Source: JBGTHB01 sp041746415 | Lineage (GTDB): Bacteria > Pseudomonadota > Gammaproteobacteria > Coxiellales > Coxiellaceae | Direction of reading: 5' to 3' | Length of the DNA stretch: 18,900 nucleotides | Assembly (NCBI GenBank): GCA_041746415.1 | Contig: JBGTHB010000142.1 | Location: 1-18,900 of the forward strand | Shown: in pieces, positions 8,519-14,834 of the stretch | Layout of the letters: each line of letters opens with the position of its first letter | Position numbering within the stretch: position 1 is the first letter of the stretch | Made by a program: the position numbers and the translations under genes | Notes under the pieces: model-generated | What the model saw: the letters and a program-made list of their open reading frames with translations, nothing else | Told to the model about the DNA's origin: nothing | The model's database searches: none

Positions 8519-8551
8519 AGTCTATTGGTGTATTGTTAACACTTTTTTAAA
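8519..8551 (-). promoter_or_regulatory. PmrA-box-like direct repeat and -10 before the 448-aa gene
   Basis: On the minus strand TTTAAA-AAAGT-GTTAAC (8551 down to 8535) gives the core TTAA-N7-TTAA, the spacing of the enterobacterial PmrA box (YTTAAK-N5-YTTAAK). After the second TTAA come 11 bases, then TAGACT (8524-8519), then 7 bases, then the ATG at 8511. The outer bases of the half-sites are imperfect. The same geometry recurs before the phospholipase D gene at 17798. Confidence 0.35.
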
Positions 8552-8619
8552 CTTCTGGTGCTTATAAGCTGTTTTCCATCCTCACAAAACCAGCCATTCC
8601 TTGCTCGCAGCGGGATGGA

Positions 8620-8648
8620 ATGATACGATATTATACTTTAACATTCAA
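8620..8648 (-). promoter_or_regulatory. Alternative sigma-70-like promoter for the 448-aa gene
   Basis: On the minus strand TTGAAT (8648-8643), 17 bases, TATCAT (8625-8620). It would give a leader of about 100 bases. It competes with the site at 8519-8551 as the explanation of how the 448-aa gene is transcribed. Confidence 0.3.
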
Positions 8649-8668
8649 ACTATTTTTGCGGAAAGCGT

Positions 8669-9133
8669 ATGGCAAGCCAGATTGACACTGAAATAACGAC
8701 AACCACCAAACGGGCTGAGGCATTAACCCATATGCTACTGAATTTACGCCGTGCCCAAAATAAAAATGAGGCGGCGTTTTTACAATCTTTAGGCGCGTTA
8801 ACCTTGCCCCAATTAATCGTGATCAACGCTATTGGTGATTTACAACCGTGCACAATGACGCAAGTGGCAACACAAGCTTGCTTGTCATTAAGCAGCATTA
8901 CTTTAATCGTCGATAAATTATTAACAATGCAGTTAGTGGTGCGTGAGCGTTCAGACACCGATCGGCGTGTAGTGTACGCGCGCTTAACGACAGACGGTAA
9001 TAAAATTTATTTAGCGCAAATTGAGCGCGTGCGTCAGCAGATGCACACCATTTTAGAAACCTTGAGTAATTCAGAGCAGCAACAGTTTTTAGATTTTTTT
9101 GCGCGCTTTATGCAAGCGCTGAGTACAACTTAA
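8669..9133 (+). CDS. MarR-family transcriptional regulator
   Basis: This 154-residue winged-helix protein is at the usual MarR length. The DNA-binding part spans about 44-110: LTLPQLIVINAI, the recognition region MTQVATQACLSLSSITLIVDKLL (about 63-85), and the wing RERSDTDRRVVYARLTTDG (92-110) with the family's D-x-R-R signature. Flanking helices form the dimer interface. MarR proteins usually repress a nearby or divergent gene in response to small phenolic ligands. Here the divergent neighbour is the 448-aa gene, and the 157-base gap between them is the natural place for an operator, though I found no convincing MarR palindrome. A weak GGAAAG precedes the ATG. It converges on comF with 2 bases between stop codons. 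The target is unknown. Confidence 0.88.
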   Translation: MASQIDTEITTTTKRAEALTHMLLNLRRAQNKNEAAFLQSLGALTLPQLIVINAIGDLQPCTMTQVATQACLSLSSITLIVDKLLTMQLVVRERSDTDRRVVYARLTTDGNKIYLAQIERVRQQMHTILETLSNSEQQQFLDFFARFMQALSTT

Positions 9134-9135
9134 AA

Positions 9136-9624
9136 TTAATCACGACGCGCAATGGCCCACACATCAATTCGTTCGATGGATGATTGTTTTAAACAATGAA
9201 TGAGTGACTGAATGGTTGCGCCAGTGGTGATAACATCATCTAATATGGCAATGTGATGAAAGGACAGTGGATGTTTCAGTCGAAAGGCTTGATGAAGATT
9301 CGTTTGCCGTTGTGATTTGCTTAATGTAGTTTGTGGTGTGGTTAACTTGTGACGCACCACCGCTGTTTTAATAAGTGGTAGTTTAAAATAACGTGCAATG
9401 GGTTTAGCAATTTCGAGCGCTTGATTAAAGCCACGTTCGCGCAAGCGCTGCACGTGCAGTGGCACAGGCAATATGGCTTGGGGTAATTCGCCTCTATAGC
9501 GTTGGCAAAACCACCGACCGAACCAGTAGGCCAGATGCAGTTGGTTGTGGAATTTAAGTTGTGTGATCAGTTGGTTAATAGGGGATTGGTATTCAAATAA
9601 AAAATGACTGAGTGTGAGTAACAT
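9136..9624 (-). CDS. comF: ComF/GntX-type phosphoribosyltransferase-fold protein lacking the N-terminal zinc finger
   Basis: This 162-residue protein is of the ComF family, linked to DNA uptake in naturally competent bacteria. Landmarks are SPINQLITQLKFH (14-26), ILPVPLHVQRLRERGFNQA (51-69), and the PRPP-loop motif ILDDVITTGAT (127-137). ComF/GntX proteins (about 227 aa in E. coli) start with a Cys-rich zinc finger of about 45-60 residues. None is present: upstream of the ATG the frame is open for only about 30 codons and encodes a single Cys. GTG at 9630 is an alternative start two codons earlier. A good -10 (TATACT) lies 6 bases before the ATG, so the gene seems to have been re-started here. 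It is divergent from the bioC-like gene. Confidence 0.85.
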   Translation of the reverse strand: MLLTLSHFLFEYQSPINQLITQLKFHNQLHLAYWFGRWFCQRYRGELPQAILPVPLHVQRLRERGFNQALEIAKPIARYFKLPLIKTAVVRHKLTTPQTTLSKSQRQTNLHQAFRLKHPLSFHHIAILDDVITTGATIQSLIHCLKQSSIERIDVWAIARRD

Positions 9625-9630
9625 GAGCAC

Positions 9631-9659
9631 AGTATAATCGCTGCAAAAATAGCGGTTAA
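9631..9659 (-). promoter_or_regulatory. Promoter for comF, predicted leaderless
   Basis: On the minus strand TTAACC (9659-9654), exactly 17 bases, TATACT (9636-9631; 5/6 match to TATAAT). The predicted transcription start 7 bases downstream is the A of the comF ATG at 9624. No Shine-Dalgarno sequence precedes that ATG. Confidence 0.45.
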
Positions 9660-9691
9660 CGTGGTTAGCATAAATTAAAGGTAATTTTGCA

Positions 9692-10498
9692 GTGATTGAT
9701 CAACAAGCAGTAAAAAAAAGATGGCACAAAGTGCAGCGCTACTATGCTGAGCACAATCAGTTACAAATCGAAATTGCTAAGCGTCTTGCCGCGCGGTTGC
9801 CATATATGAAAATAGCCCCCAAGGTGATTGTGGATTTAGCCGCACGTGAAAAAACAACACAAGCTTTGTTGCAACAACACTATCCCAACGCACAAATCAT
9901 CACACTTCCCTTTGGCGAACCATTAGATAAATTCCCTATTGAAACCGCGAGCGTGGATTTAGTGTTTGCTAATTTGGCTTTGCATTGGTCCGCCGATATG
10001 TTTAAAACCTTAGCTGAGTGCCGCCGCATTTTAAAAAAAGACGGCTTGTTATTATTTTCCACCGTTGGCCCAGACACATTGAAAGAATTGCACACAGCAT
10101 TTTTAACAGCTGAAGAAAAATGGCATGTGCACGCCTTTATGGATATGCACCATATTGGGGATGAGTTAGTGCGGTTGCAGTTTTTTGAACCGGTGATGGA
10201 TATGGAAATATTGCAACTGCGTTATGAATCATTGCGCGATTTGTTTGAAGATTTAAAAAACAGCGGTACGGCTAATGCGTGGCCTGCGCGTTCACGAGGA
10301 TTGCAGGGTAAAGTAGCATGGCAGAAGATGTTGGCGCATTATGCCAGTTTGCAACAAGATAACTTGTATCCTGTGACTATCGAGTGTGTGTATGGACAGG
10401 CATGGGTAGCTGGCCCACGTTTGGCGGTGTTAAATAACAATAACGAAGCAACTTTTTCACTTGATGACCTGCAAGTATTAAACAGGAGTGAGGCATGA
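9692..10498 (+). CDS. bioC: BioC-like malonyl-ACP O-methyltransferase homologue with degenerate SAM site
   Basis: This 268-residue protein keeps the BioC outline: an N-terminal helix ending in YYAEHNQLQIEIAKRL, SVDLVFANLALHWS (87-100), and the BioC-typical FSTVGPDTLKEL (122-133). BioC methylates malonyl-ACP with SAM to start pimelate synthesis for biotin. However, SAM motif I, usually DLGCGTG, reads VIVDLAAREK (45-54), so the Gly-rich loop is gone. The segment that normally separates motif II from the LPF-type motif III looks contracted (QIITLPFGEPLDKFP). Catalysis is therefore doubtful. The start is GTG at 9692 with AAAGG about 10 bases upstream. The stop overlaps msrB by 4 bases. No other bio genes are in the window. 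It could be a pseudoenzyme or an eroding gene still translated for coupling. Confidence 0.75.
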   Translation: MIDQQAVKKRWHKVQRYYAEHNQLQIEIAKRLAARLPYMKIAPKVIVDLAAREKTTQALLQQHYPNAQIITLPFGEPLDKFPIETASVDLVFANLALHWSADMFKTLAECRRILKKDGLLLFSTVGPDTLKELHTAFLTAEEKWHVHAFMDMHHIGDELVRLQFFEPVMDMEILQLRYESLRDLFEDLKNSGTANAWPARSRGLQGKVAWQKMLAHYASLQQDNLYPVTIECVYGQAWVAGPRLAVLNNNNEATFSLDDLQVLNRSEA

Positions 10499-10887
10499 AT
10501 AAAAAATCACAATCGGCACTCAAAAAAAAATTAACGCCCGAGCAATATTATGTGACTCAAGAGAAAGGGACAGAAGCACCATTTAGTGGTGAGTATGATA
10601 ATTTTTTTGAGGATGGTGAATATAAATGCGTGGTGTGTAGCGCGAAATTATTTACTGCGGATGCCAAATTTAATGCTGGCTGTGGTTGGCCGAGTTTTGA
10701 TAAAACAGCTCACAGCACCGCTATTGATGAACAGCAAGATCAATCGCTGCCGGGTCGTGTGCGCACGGAAGTAACCTGTCATGAATGTGGCGCACATTTT
10801 GGGCATGTATTTAATGATGGACCCACAGCCACAGGATTACGCTATTGTATTAATTCCGTCGCCTTGGAGTTTGATAAAAAGAAATGA
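10495..10887 (+). CDS. msrB: Peptide-methionine (R)-S-oxide reductase
   Basis: MsrB reduces methionine-R-sulfoxide in proteins, with thioredoxin as the usual electron donor. At 130 residues it is a single-domain form. Visible are the zinc cysteines C45-VV-C48 and C95-HE-C98, the GCGWPSF motif (62-68), HFGHVFNDGP (101-110), and the catalytic Cys in RYCINSVAL (C118). The ATG overlaps the bioC-like stop (ATGA) and has AGGAG 8-12 bases upstream. The stop in turn overlaps the lplA ATG by 4 bases, so bioC-like, msrB and lplA are translationally coupled. It has no signal peptide, so acts in the cytoplasm. Confidence 0.95.
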   Translation: MNKKSQSALKKKLTPEQYYVTQEKGTEAPFSGEYDNFFEDGEYKCVVCSAKLFTADAKFNAGCGWPSFDKTAHSTAIDEQQDQSLPGRVRTEVTCHECGAHFGHVFNDGPTATGLRYCINSVALEFDKKK

Positions 10888-11840
10888 CAACAGCCAAAAT
10901 ATATTATTCTAACTCAACTAATCCTTGGTTTAATTTAGCCACTGAAGATTGGTTGTTTAATGAAAAATTAGACACAGACCATGTTTTGTTTTTATGGCAA
11001 AACCAGCCCACTGTGGTTATTGGGCGTTCGCAAAATCCGTGGAGTGAGTGCTATTTAGAAAAAATGCAGTGCGATAAAGTGTTATTAGCGCGCCGTCAGA
11101 GCGGTGGCGGTGCCGTATTTCACGACTTTGGCAATACCAATTTCACATTTTTATCACGCAAACCGATCTATGATAAAATCCAAAATTTAAAAATTATCAC
11201 TGAGGCACTTAAAACATTTGGTGTTACGGCAATTAATTCTGGGCGTAATGATTTAGTGGTCGAAAAAGACAAACAGTTTCGCAAAATTTCCGGTAGTGCA
11301 TTTAAAGAAAAAGCCAATCGTGCGTTTCATCATGGCACCTTGTTATTAAATACGGATTTGTCACGTTTGTCGGATTACTTGAATCCAAGCAAGAAAAAAC
11401 TTGAGGCCAAAGGTGTTAAGTCAGTACGTTCACGAGTAATGAACTTAGCTGAACTTGTGCCTCAAATTAATCATGACTTGATGTGTACTGCATTGCAAAA
11501 AGCTTTTTTGTGCGTTCATCAATTATCACAACATGAGGTCCAGCGAGTTTGGTTGGATCCGCAAGGACTGGGAAAGATAACCACACTAAACGACTATTAC
11601 CAATCCATGCAAAGCTGGGATTGGCTCTATGGCCAAACACTGGAGTTTACCGATCGCATCGAAGAACGATTTGAATGGGGAACGGTCGAGTTACAGCTTA
11701 AAGTGAAAAATGCCATTATTGAAGATTTGCGCATTTATTCAGATAGTCTTTTTCCAGATAAACTCGACATATTTGCTGCAGAAATGAAGGGTCAAGTTTA
11801 CGATAGCGAACTGCTTTTAAAGCGCTTAGCGTTACTGTAA
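10884..11840 (+). CDS. lplA: Lipoate-protein ligase A
   Basis: LplA activates free lipoate with ATP and attaches it to lipoyl domains of E2 and GcvH proteins, which salvages lipoate from the environment. The 318-residue product (E. coli 337) has the lipoyl/biotin-ligase core with RRQSGGGAVFHD (70-81), GRNDLVVE (120-127), and the catalytic lysine in KISGSAFKE (K134). A C-terminal accessory domain follows (about 235-318), as in E. coli-type LplA. The ATG overlaps the msrB stop. AceF in this window offers a substrate lysine. Scavenging lipoate beside a doubtful biotin gene would fit a host-dependent life, but that is inference. Confidence 0.92.
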   Translation: MTTAKIYYSNSTNPWFNLATEDWLFNEKLDTDHVLFLWQNQPTVVIGRSQNPWSECYLEKMQCDKVLLARRQSGGGAVFHDFGNTNFTFLSRKPIYDKIQNLKIITEALKTFGVTAINSGRNDLVVEKDKQFRKISGSAFKEKANRAFHHGTLLLNTDLSRLSDYLNPSKKKLEAKGVKSVRSRVMNLAELVPQINHDLMCTALQKAFLCVHQLSQHEVQRVWLDPQGLGKITTLNDYYQSMQSWDWLYGQTLEFTDRIEERFEWGTVELQLKVKNAIIEDLRIYSDSLFPDKLDIFAAEMKGQVYDSELLLKRLALL

Positions 11841-11867
11841 AATGAGCGTTCATAAGGAGTGTGAGCC

Positions 11868-12545
11868 ATGCCGTTTCAGTTTTGGAAGGGGAAAAATAAT
11901 CTATTTTATTTGTTAATTTCGCTGTTAATCTTTTTTATTGTCAATGCATTTTTATCTAACGACGCTGCTGACATGTATGTGTTCGGTTTGTTTTTTACAG
12001 TGGTGTTGTTTCTTTCAGTTTATTCATTATATAAAAGTCGGCGCTTGATATATTTGGGTATATTATTAGGTATTTTTTCTTGGTTAGGTTACTGGGCTTC
12101 ACATTGGTCGGATGCGGGATTGGTGTTCATTATTGATTATGCGTTAACTGCGCTGTTTTTTACTGTTGTCACTCACATTATCATTATGCATGTTATGACA
12201 CAAAAAGTGATTTCGTTTAATACGATTTGTGGAGCAATCTGTGGCTATTTGTTAATGGGTATGGTGTTTAGCTTTTTATTTGGTTTGATTTACATGGCTG
12301 CGCCACACGCTTTTTATCTTTCAGACAGTCGTGGTATCCATTTAGGTTATTATATGCAGAGTTTAATTTATTTCAGTTTTATTACGCTAACCACAGTAGG
12401 TTACGGCGATATTACGCCGCTGGTGCCAATTGCAAAAACATTGGCGTGGATGGAGGGGGCCGCAGGGCAAATTTATTTAACTGTATTGATTGCGCGCCTA
12501 GTTAGTTTGCAAGTGGCGGAAAGGCAAGGGAAAGCCAGTTCTTAA
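11868..12545 (+). CDS. Voltage-independent type potassium channel (Ion_trans_2), no RCK domain
   Basis: This 225-residue membrane protein has hydrophobic helices at about 11-30, 37-54, 60-77, 84-108 and 120-142, a pore helix and selectivity filter TTVGYGD (175-181), and a final helix at about 190-214. The filter identifies a K+-selective pore of the two-TM channel superfamily (PF07885). The four N-terminal helices lack an S4 row of arginines, so voltage sensing is unlikely. No cytoplasmic RCK domain follows. AAGGAG lies about 10 bases before the ATG. The gene follows lplA by 27 bases and its 3' end overlaps the 3' end of ispA on the other strand by 44 bases. Channel class is secure; physiology is unknown. 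Confidence 0.88.
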   Translation: MPFQFWKGKNNLFYLLISLLIFFIVNAFLSNDAADMYVFGLFFTVVLFLSVYSLYKSRRLIYLGILLGIFSWLGYWASHWSDAGLVFIIDYALTALFFTVVTHIIIMHVMTQKVISFNTICGAICGYLLMGMVFSFLFGLIYMAAPHAFYLSDSRGIHLGYYMQSLIYFSFITLTTVGYGDITPLVPIAKTLAWMEGAAGQIYLTVLIARLVSLQVAERQGKASS

Positions 12546-13233
12546 GCGATAGATTTGCTGCTTGTTGGCACAGCGATTTTTTAAGTGTGTTAGTGTTTAA
12601 CGTTTTTTCTCCATCGGCCATATCATCGTGAATTTGAAAGAGTAAGCCCGCATCTAATGCAAAATCACCCAGCGCCTGTGTTTGTTGCGCATCGCATTTA
12701 GCCGCCATAGCCGCCATGGTTGCGGCAGCGGCAAATAACTTTGCTGTTTTTAACAAATGAATTTGCTGCAAATTGTGCGTAGCGCCTTGTTGGTATTGCA
12801 TATCCAAGAGTTGTCCGCCGACCATACCTGCAGCGCCCGTGGCTTTTGCCAGGGCGTGCACCATTTTAATATCATCAAGCAATTCATAGGCTAAGCTTTG
12901 CAAGGCATCCCCCACTAAAATGGCGGTAGCTTCATCAAAGGCTTTATGACAACTGAGTTTGCCGCGACGTAGATCGTCATTGTCCATAGCGGGTAAATCA
13001 TCGTGCACGAGCGAGTAACAATGAATTAATTCCACGGCACAAGCAGGCGCATGTAAGTGTTGTGTTGTCACACCAAGACTTTCGCCAATAGCGTAGACCA
13101 ATAACGGACGCAAACGTTTGCCGCCGTTTAAACACACATAGCGCATAGCTTCATTGAGTTTAGTTGGCACAGCAGCACAGGTGAGTGTGCGAGTCAGTTG
13201 CGTTTCAAACTGGGGTAAATAATCAGTTAGCAT
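12502..13233 (-). CDS. ispA: Polyprenyl (farnesyl) diphosphate synthase, C-terminally short
   Basis: This enzyme condenses IPP with allylic diphosphates. Recognisable are GGKRLRP (37-43), the first Asp-rich motif in VHDDLPAMDND (76-86), RRGKLSCHKAF (89-99), GGQLLD (139-144), and the second Asp-rich motif FQIHDDMAD (199-207). The start is the ATG at 13233, overlapping the end of xseB as is usual; an in-frame TTG at 13248 is less likely. At 243 residues it lacks about 45-50 residues compared with E. coli IspA (299): only 41 residues remain after the second Asp-rich motif against nearly 90, and the LGKxxGxD...K segment is not recognisable. The end overlaps the potassium channel gene tail to tail. 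dxs, often next, is absent. Confidence 0.87.
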   Translation of the reverse strand: MLTDYLPQFETQLTRTLTCAAVPTKLNEAMRYVCLNGGKRLRPLLVYAIGESLGVTTQHLHAPACAVELIHCYSLVHDDLPAMDNDDLRRGKLSCHKAFDEATAILVGDALQSLAYELLDDIKMVHALAKATGAAGMVGGQLLDMQYQQGATHNLQQIHLLKTAKLFAAAATMAAMAAKCDAQQTQALGDFALDAGLLFQIHDDMADGEKTLNTNTLKKSLCQQAANLSLKNWLSLAFPPLAN

Positions 13234-13444
13234 CGTCGTTAAAATCAATCAGTTTATCCGCTTGCAGTATTTTAACTTTTTGTTCAGCTTGCTGCAGTGA
13301 TTGTTGACACTCACGAATCAGTTTCACACCTTTTTCAAATTCGCTTAACGCTTTTTCAAGCGGCAATTGGCCGGATTCCATGGTCTCGACAATTTTTTCG
13401 AGAGCGACCAGGGATTTTTCAAAGTCGGGCTTGGTTTTGCTCAT
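13223..13444 (-). CDS. xseB: Exonuclease VII small subunit
   Basis: XseB binds several-fold to XseA to form exonuclease VII, which degrades single-stranded DNA. The 73-residue helical protein begins with the family pattern FEKSLVALEKIVETMESGQLPLEKALSEFEKGVKLI, here seen across residues 8-43, and continues as a second amphipathic helix with CQQSLQQAEQKVKIL. Length and the overlap with ispA are typical for gammaproteobacteria. The ATG at 13444 has no Shine-Dalgarno sequence; a -10-like TAGAAT lies 9 bases upstream. xseA is not in the window. Confidence 0.93.
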   Translation of the reverse strand: MSKTKPDFEKSLVALEKIVETMESGQLPLEKALSEFEKGVKLIRECQQSLQQAEQKVKILQADKLIDFNDDAN

Positions 13445-13453
13445 GGTGGAGTG

Positions 13454-13482
13454 ATTCTACCGAAGTTTTTCTTGGGCGTCAT
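13454..13482 (-). promoter_or_regulatory. Promoter for xseB-ispA, predicted very short leader
   Basis: On the minus strand ATGACG (13482-13477; 4/6 to TTGACA), 17 bases, TAGAAT (13459-13454; 5/6 to TATAAT). The predicted start is about 3 bases before the xseB ATG. No other promoter is apparent between xseB and the divergent glutathione S-transferase gene. Confidence 0.4.
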
Positions 13483-13601
13483 CTTTTGGCAGCAGGCTTG
13501 AGTGTTAGTGCTTTTGGCGCTACGCTGGCTAGCTATACCGCTCGCCAATGAGAATGCGCGATTCTCCCCTTAAAAATCGCCATCGCGTAGCGTCACTTTG
13601 C

Positions 13602-13619
13602 GTTGCGATAAATCGCAAC
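13602..13619. promoter_or_regulatory. Perfect 8-2-8 palindrome upstream of the glutathione S-transferase gene
   Basis: GTTGCGAT-AA-ATCGCAAC is a perfect dyad 40 bases before the GTG start. A possible -10 (TATATA, 13635-13640) lies 15 bases downstream, so the dyad covers the expected -35 position, as an operator would. A smaller 6-bp dyad (GAGAAT-GCGCG-ATTCTC, 13550-13566) lies further upstream. The binding protein is unknown. Confidence 0.35.
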
Positions 13620-13658
13620 TTCAAGTGGCATAGGTATATATTTGTTAAGGAGATTAGC

Positions 13659-14288
13659 GTGTTAAAGCTTTATGGAATTGATTTTTCACCGCGTTCAAAC
13701 AAAGTGAAAATGGTGTTGAATGCGCTTGCCGTGCCATTTGAATTTATTGAAGTTGATATGTTGAAGGGCGCACATAAAAAACCAGATTATTTAAAATTGC
13801 ATCCCGGCGGTAAAATCCCAGTCATTGATGATAATGGTTTTGTGTTATTTGAAAGTGTCGCGATTTGTAAATACTTAGCGCGTAAGCAAAATTCGAGTTT
13901 GTATCCTGCTGAATTAAAAGCACAAGCAGTGGTGGATCAATGGTGTGATTACGCCTCACAACATTTGGATGTGCAAGTAGTGCGAGTGGCTTTTAATGTT
14001 TTTGTCGCACCGAAAATCAATGAGCCTGTTAGTGAAAAATCCATTGAGCTGGGTAAAGCAATGATTATTAAATTGCTACCGGTCTTTGATCAAGCACTGT
14101 CACGCCATGACTATTTAGCTGGTGATCATTTAACGTTAGCGGATATTAATTTATTGGCTACCATTGATCCTTTTACAATGTTACAACTGGATATTGCCGC
14201 CTTTAGTCATCTGCAAAAGTGGCAGAAAAAATTAAAATCAGAGGCGTTCTATCGCAACACGAAAACTAGCTTTAATTTAGTTCCCTAG
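13659..14288 (+). CDS. Glutathione S-transferase family protein
   Basis: This 209-residue cytosolic GST has an N-terminal thioredoxin fold: LKLYGIDFSPRSNKVKMVL (2-20) with a possible catalytic Ser in the SPRS turn, GGKIPVIDD (about 49-57) with the cis-Pro, and ESVAICKYLA (about 64-73), which binds the gamma-glutamyl group. The all-helical C-terminal domain has the N-capping motif in YLAGDHLTLADINLLATI. It is nearest in look to the theta/phi-like bacterial GSTs. The GTG at 13659 is chosen for the strong AAGGAG at 13647-13652. Starts further upstream would read through the palindromic promoter region. Conjugation or peroxide reduction is likely; the substrate is unknown. Confidence 0.88.
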   Translation: MLKLYGIDFSPRSNKVKMVLNALAVPFEFIEVDMLKGAHKKPDYLKLHPGGKIPVIDDNGFVLFESVAICKYLARKQNSSLYPAELKAQAVVDQWCDYASQHLDVQVVRVAFNVFVAPKINEPVSEKSIELGKAMIIKLLPVFDQALSRHDYLAGDHLTLADINLLATIDPFTMLQLDIAAFSHLQKWQKKLKSEAFYRNTKTSFNLVP

Positions 14289-14352
14289 CCATTACGATGC
14301 GTCCTATTAGACGTAGCTAGTGCATGGGCTTAGAGCTAGGCTTTTTAGCATT

Positions 14353-14595
14353 ATGAATAAGAATCCACGACTGGTTCAACTCGGCGTACGCATACGCCAA
14401 CTGCGCAAAGACCGCGGTTATTCGCAAGAAGAGTTTGCCAATTTATCCCATATTTCTCGTGCTTTTTACGGTCGCATTGAGCGCGGTGAACGCAACGTTT
14501 CTGTGCTTAACGTTATTAAAATTGCCGAAGCGCTCAAGGTGTCAGTAGGCGATTTGTTTCCCTCTAGCGATTCCTCTTCAACCCACGAAATTTAA
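14353..14595 (+). CDS. Small Cro/CI-type (XRE) helix-turn-helix regulator
   Basis: The 80-residue product is almost wholly one HTH_3 domain. It contains LGVRIRQLRKDRGYSQEEFANLSH (about 10-33) and the recognition helix region ISRAFYGRIERGERNVSVLNVIKIAEALKVSVGDLF (about 34-69), with the typical IERGERN and L-x-V-x-x-x-D-L-F ending. A short Ser/Thr tail follows. I take the ATG at 14353; a GTG at 14320 would add 11 residues outside the domain. Neither has a good ribosome-binding site. The form resembles controllers of restriction-modification systems, toxin-antitoxin modules and prophages, but no partner gene is adjacent, so it may be a stray or act elsewhere. Confidence 0.85.
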   Translation: MNKNPRLVQLGVRIRQLRKDRGYSQEEFANLSHISRAFYGRIERGERNVSVLNVIKIAEALKVSVGDLFPSSDSSSTHEI

Positions 14596-14614
14596 CATCT
14601 CCAGTAAAATAAAA

Positions 14615-14649
14615 ATCATCTTGATTATTTAGGTACCGATGAAGATGAT
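14615..14649. repeat. 8-bp inverted repeat after the HTH gene
   Basis: ATCATCTT (14615-14622) and AAGATGAT (14642-14649) are perfectly complementary around a 19-base loop. There is no T-run, so it is not a clear terminator. It may belong to the repeat element that begins at 14654. Confidence 0.35.
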
Positions 14650-14653
14650 CTGC

Positions 14654-14772
14654 AAATTGGCAAGAGCGAGACAAGGTTGAACGTAAAATTGACGAAAAAG
14701 CAGAGTGTACACATTGTACATGAGCATTTTGAGGAACATTTTACGTTCAAGATTGGCCGCTATTGCCGATTT
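14654..14772. repeat. Inverted-repeat (MITE-like) element upstream of yheS
   Basis: Arms 14654-14689 and 14738-14772 are imperfect inverted copies: outer AAATTGGCAAGAGCG against AAATCGGCAATAGCG, inner TTGAACGTAAAAT perfect over 13 bp (14677-14689 and 14738-14750). The centre holds a TGTAC-acatt-GTACA dyad (14706-14720). The structure, about 119 bp, size and absence of coding suggest a non-autonomous mobile repeat. It means the open frame continuing upstream of yheS at 14763 is not genuine coding sequence. Whether other copies exist cannot be judged here. Confidence 0.6.
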
Positions 14773-14834
14773 CCACCCATAAGCTGAGAAGTCACATTGC
14801 ATATTCAGTTGTCCTGTGGTTTTATGGCGGCCTT

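Noticed and set aside
13548..13658. N-terminal extension of the GST frame by 37 codons
   Set aside because: It covers the palindromic promoter region, and GTG 13659 has a strong AAGGAG and begins the thioredoxin fold directly.
14763..14834. N-terminal extension of the yheS frame by 24 codons
   Set aside because: It begins inside the inverted-repeat element, and the family N-terminus fits MLEFKELSLQ at 14835.
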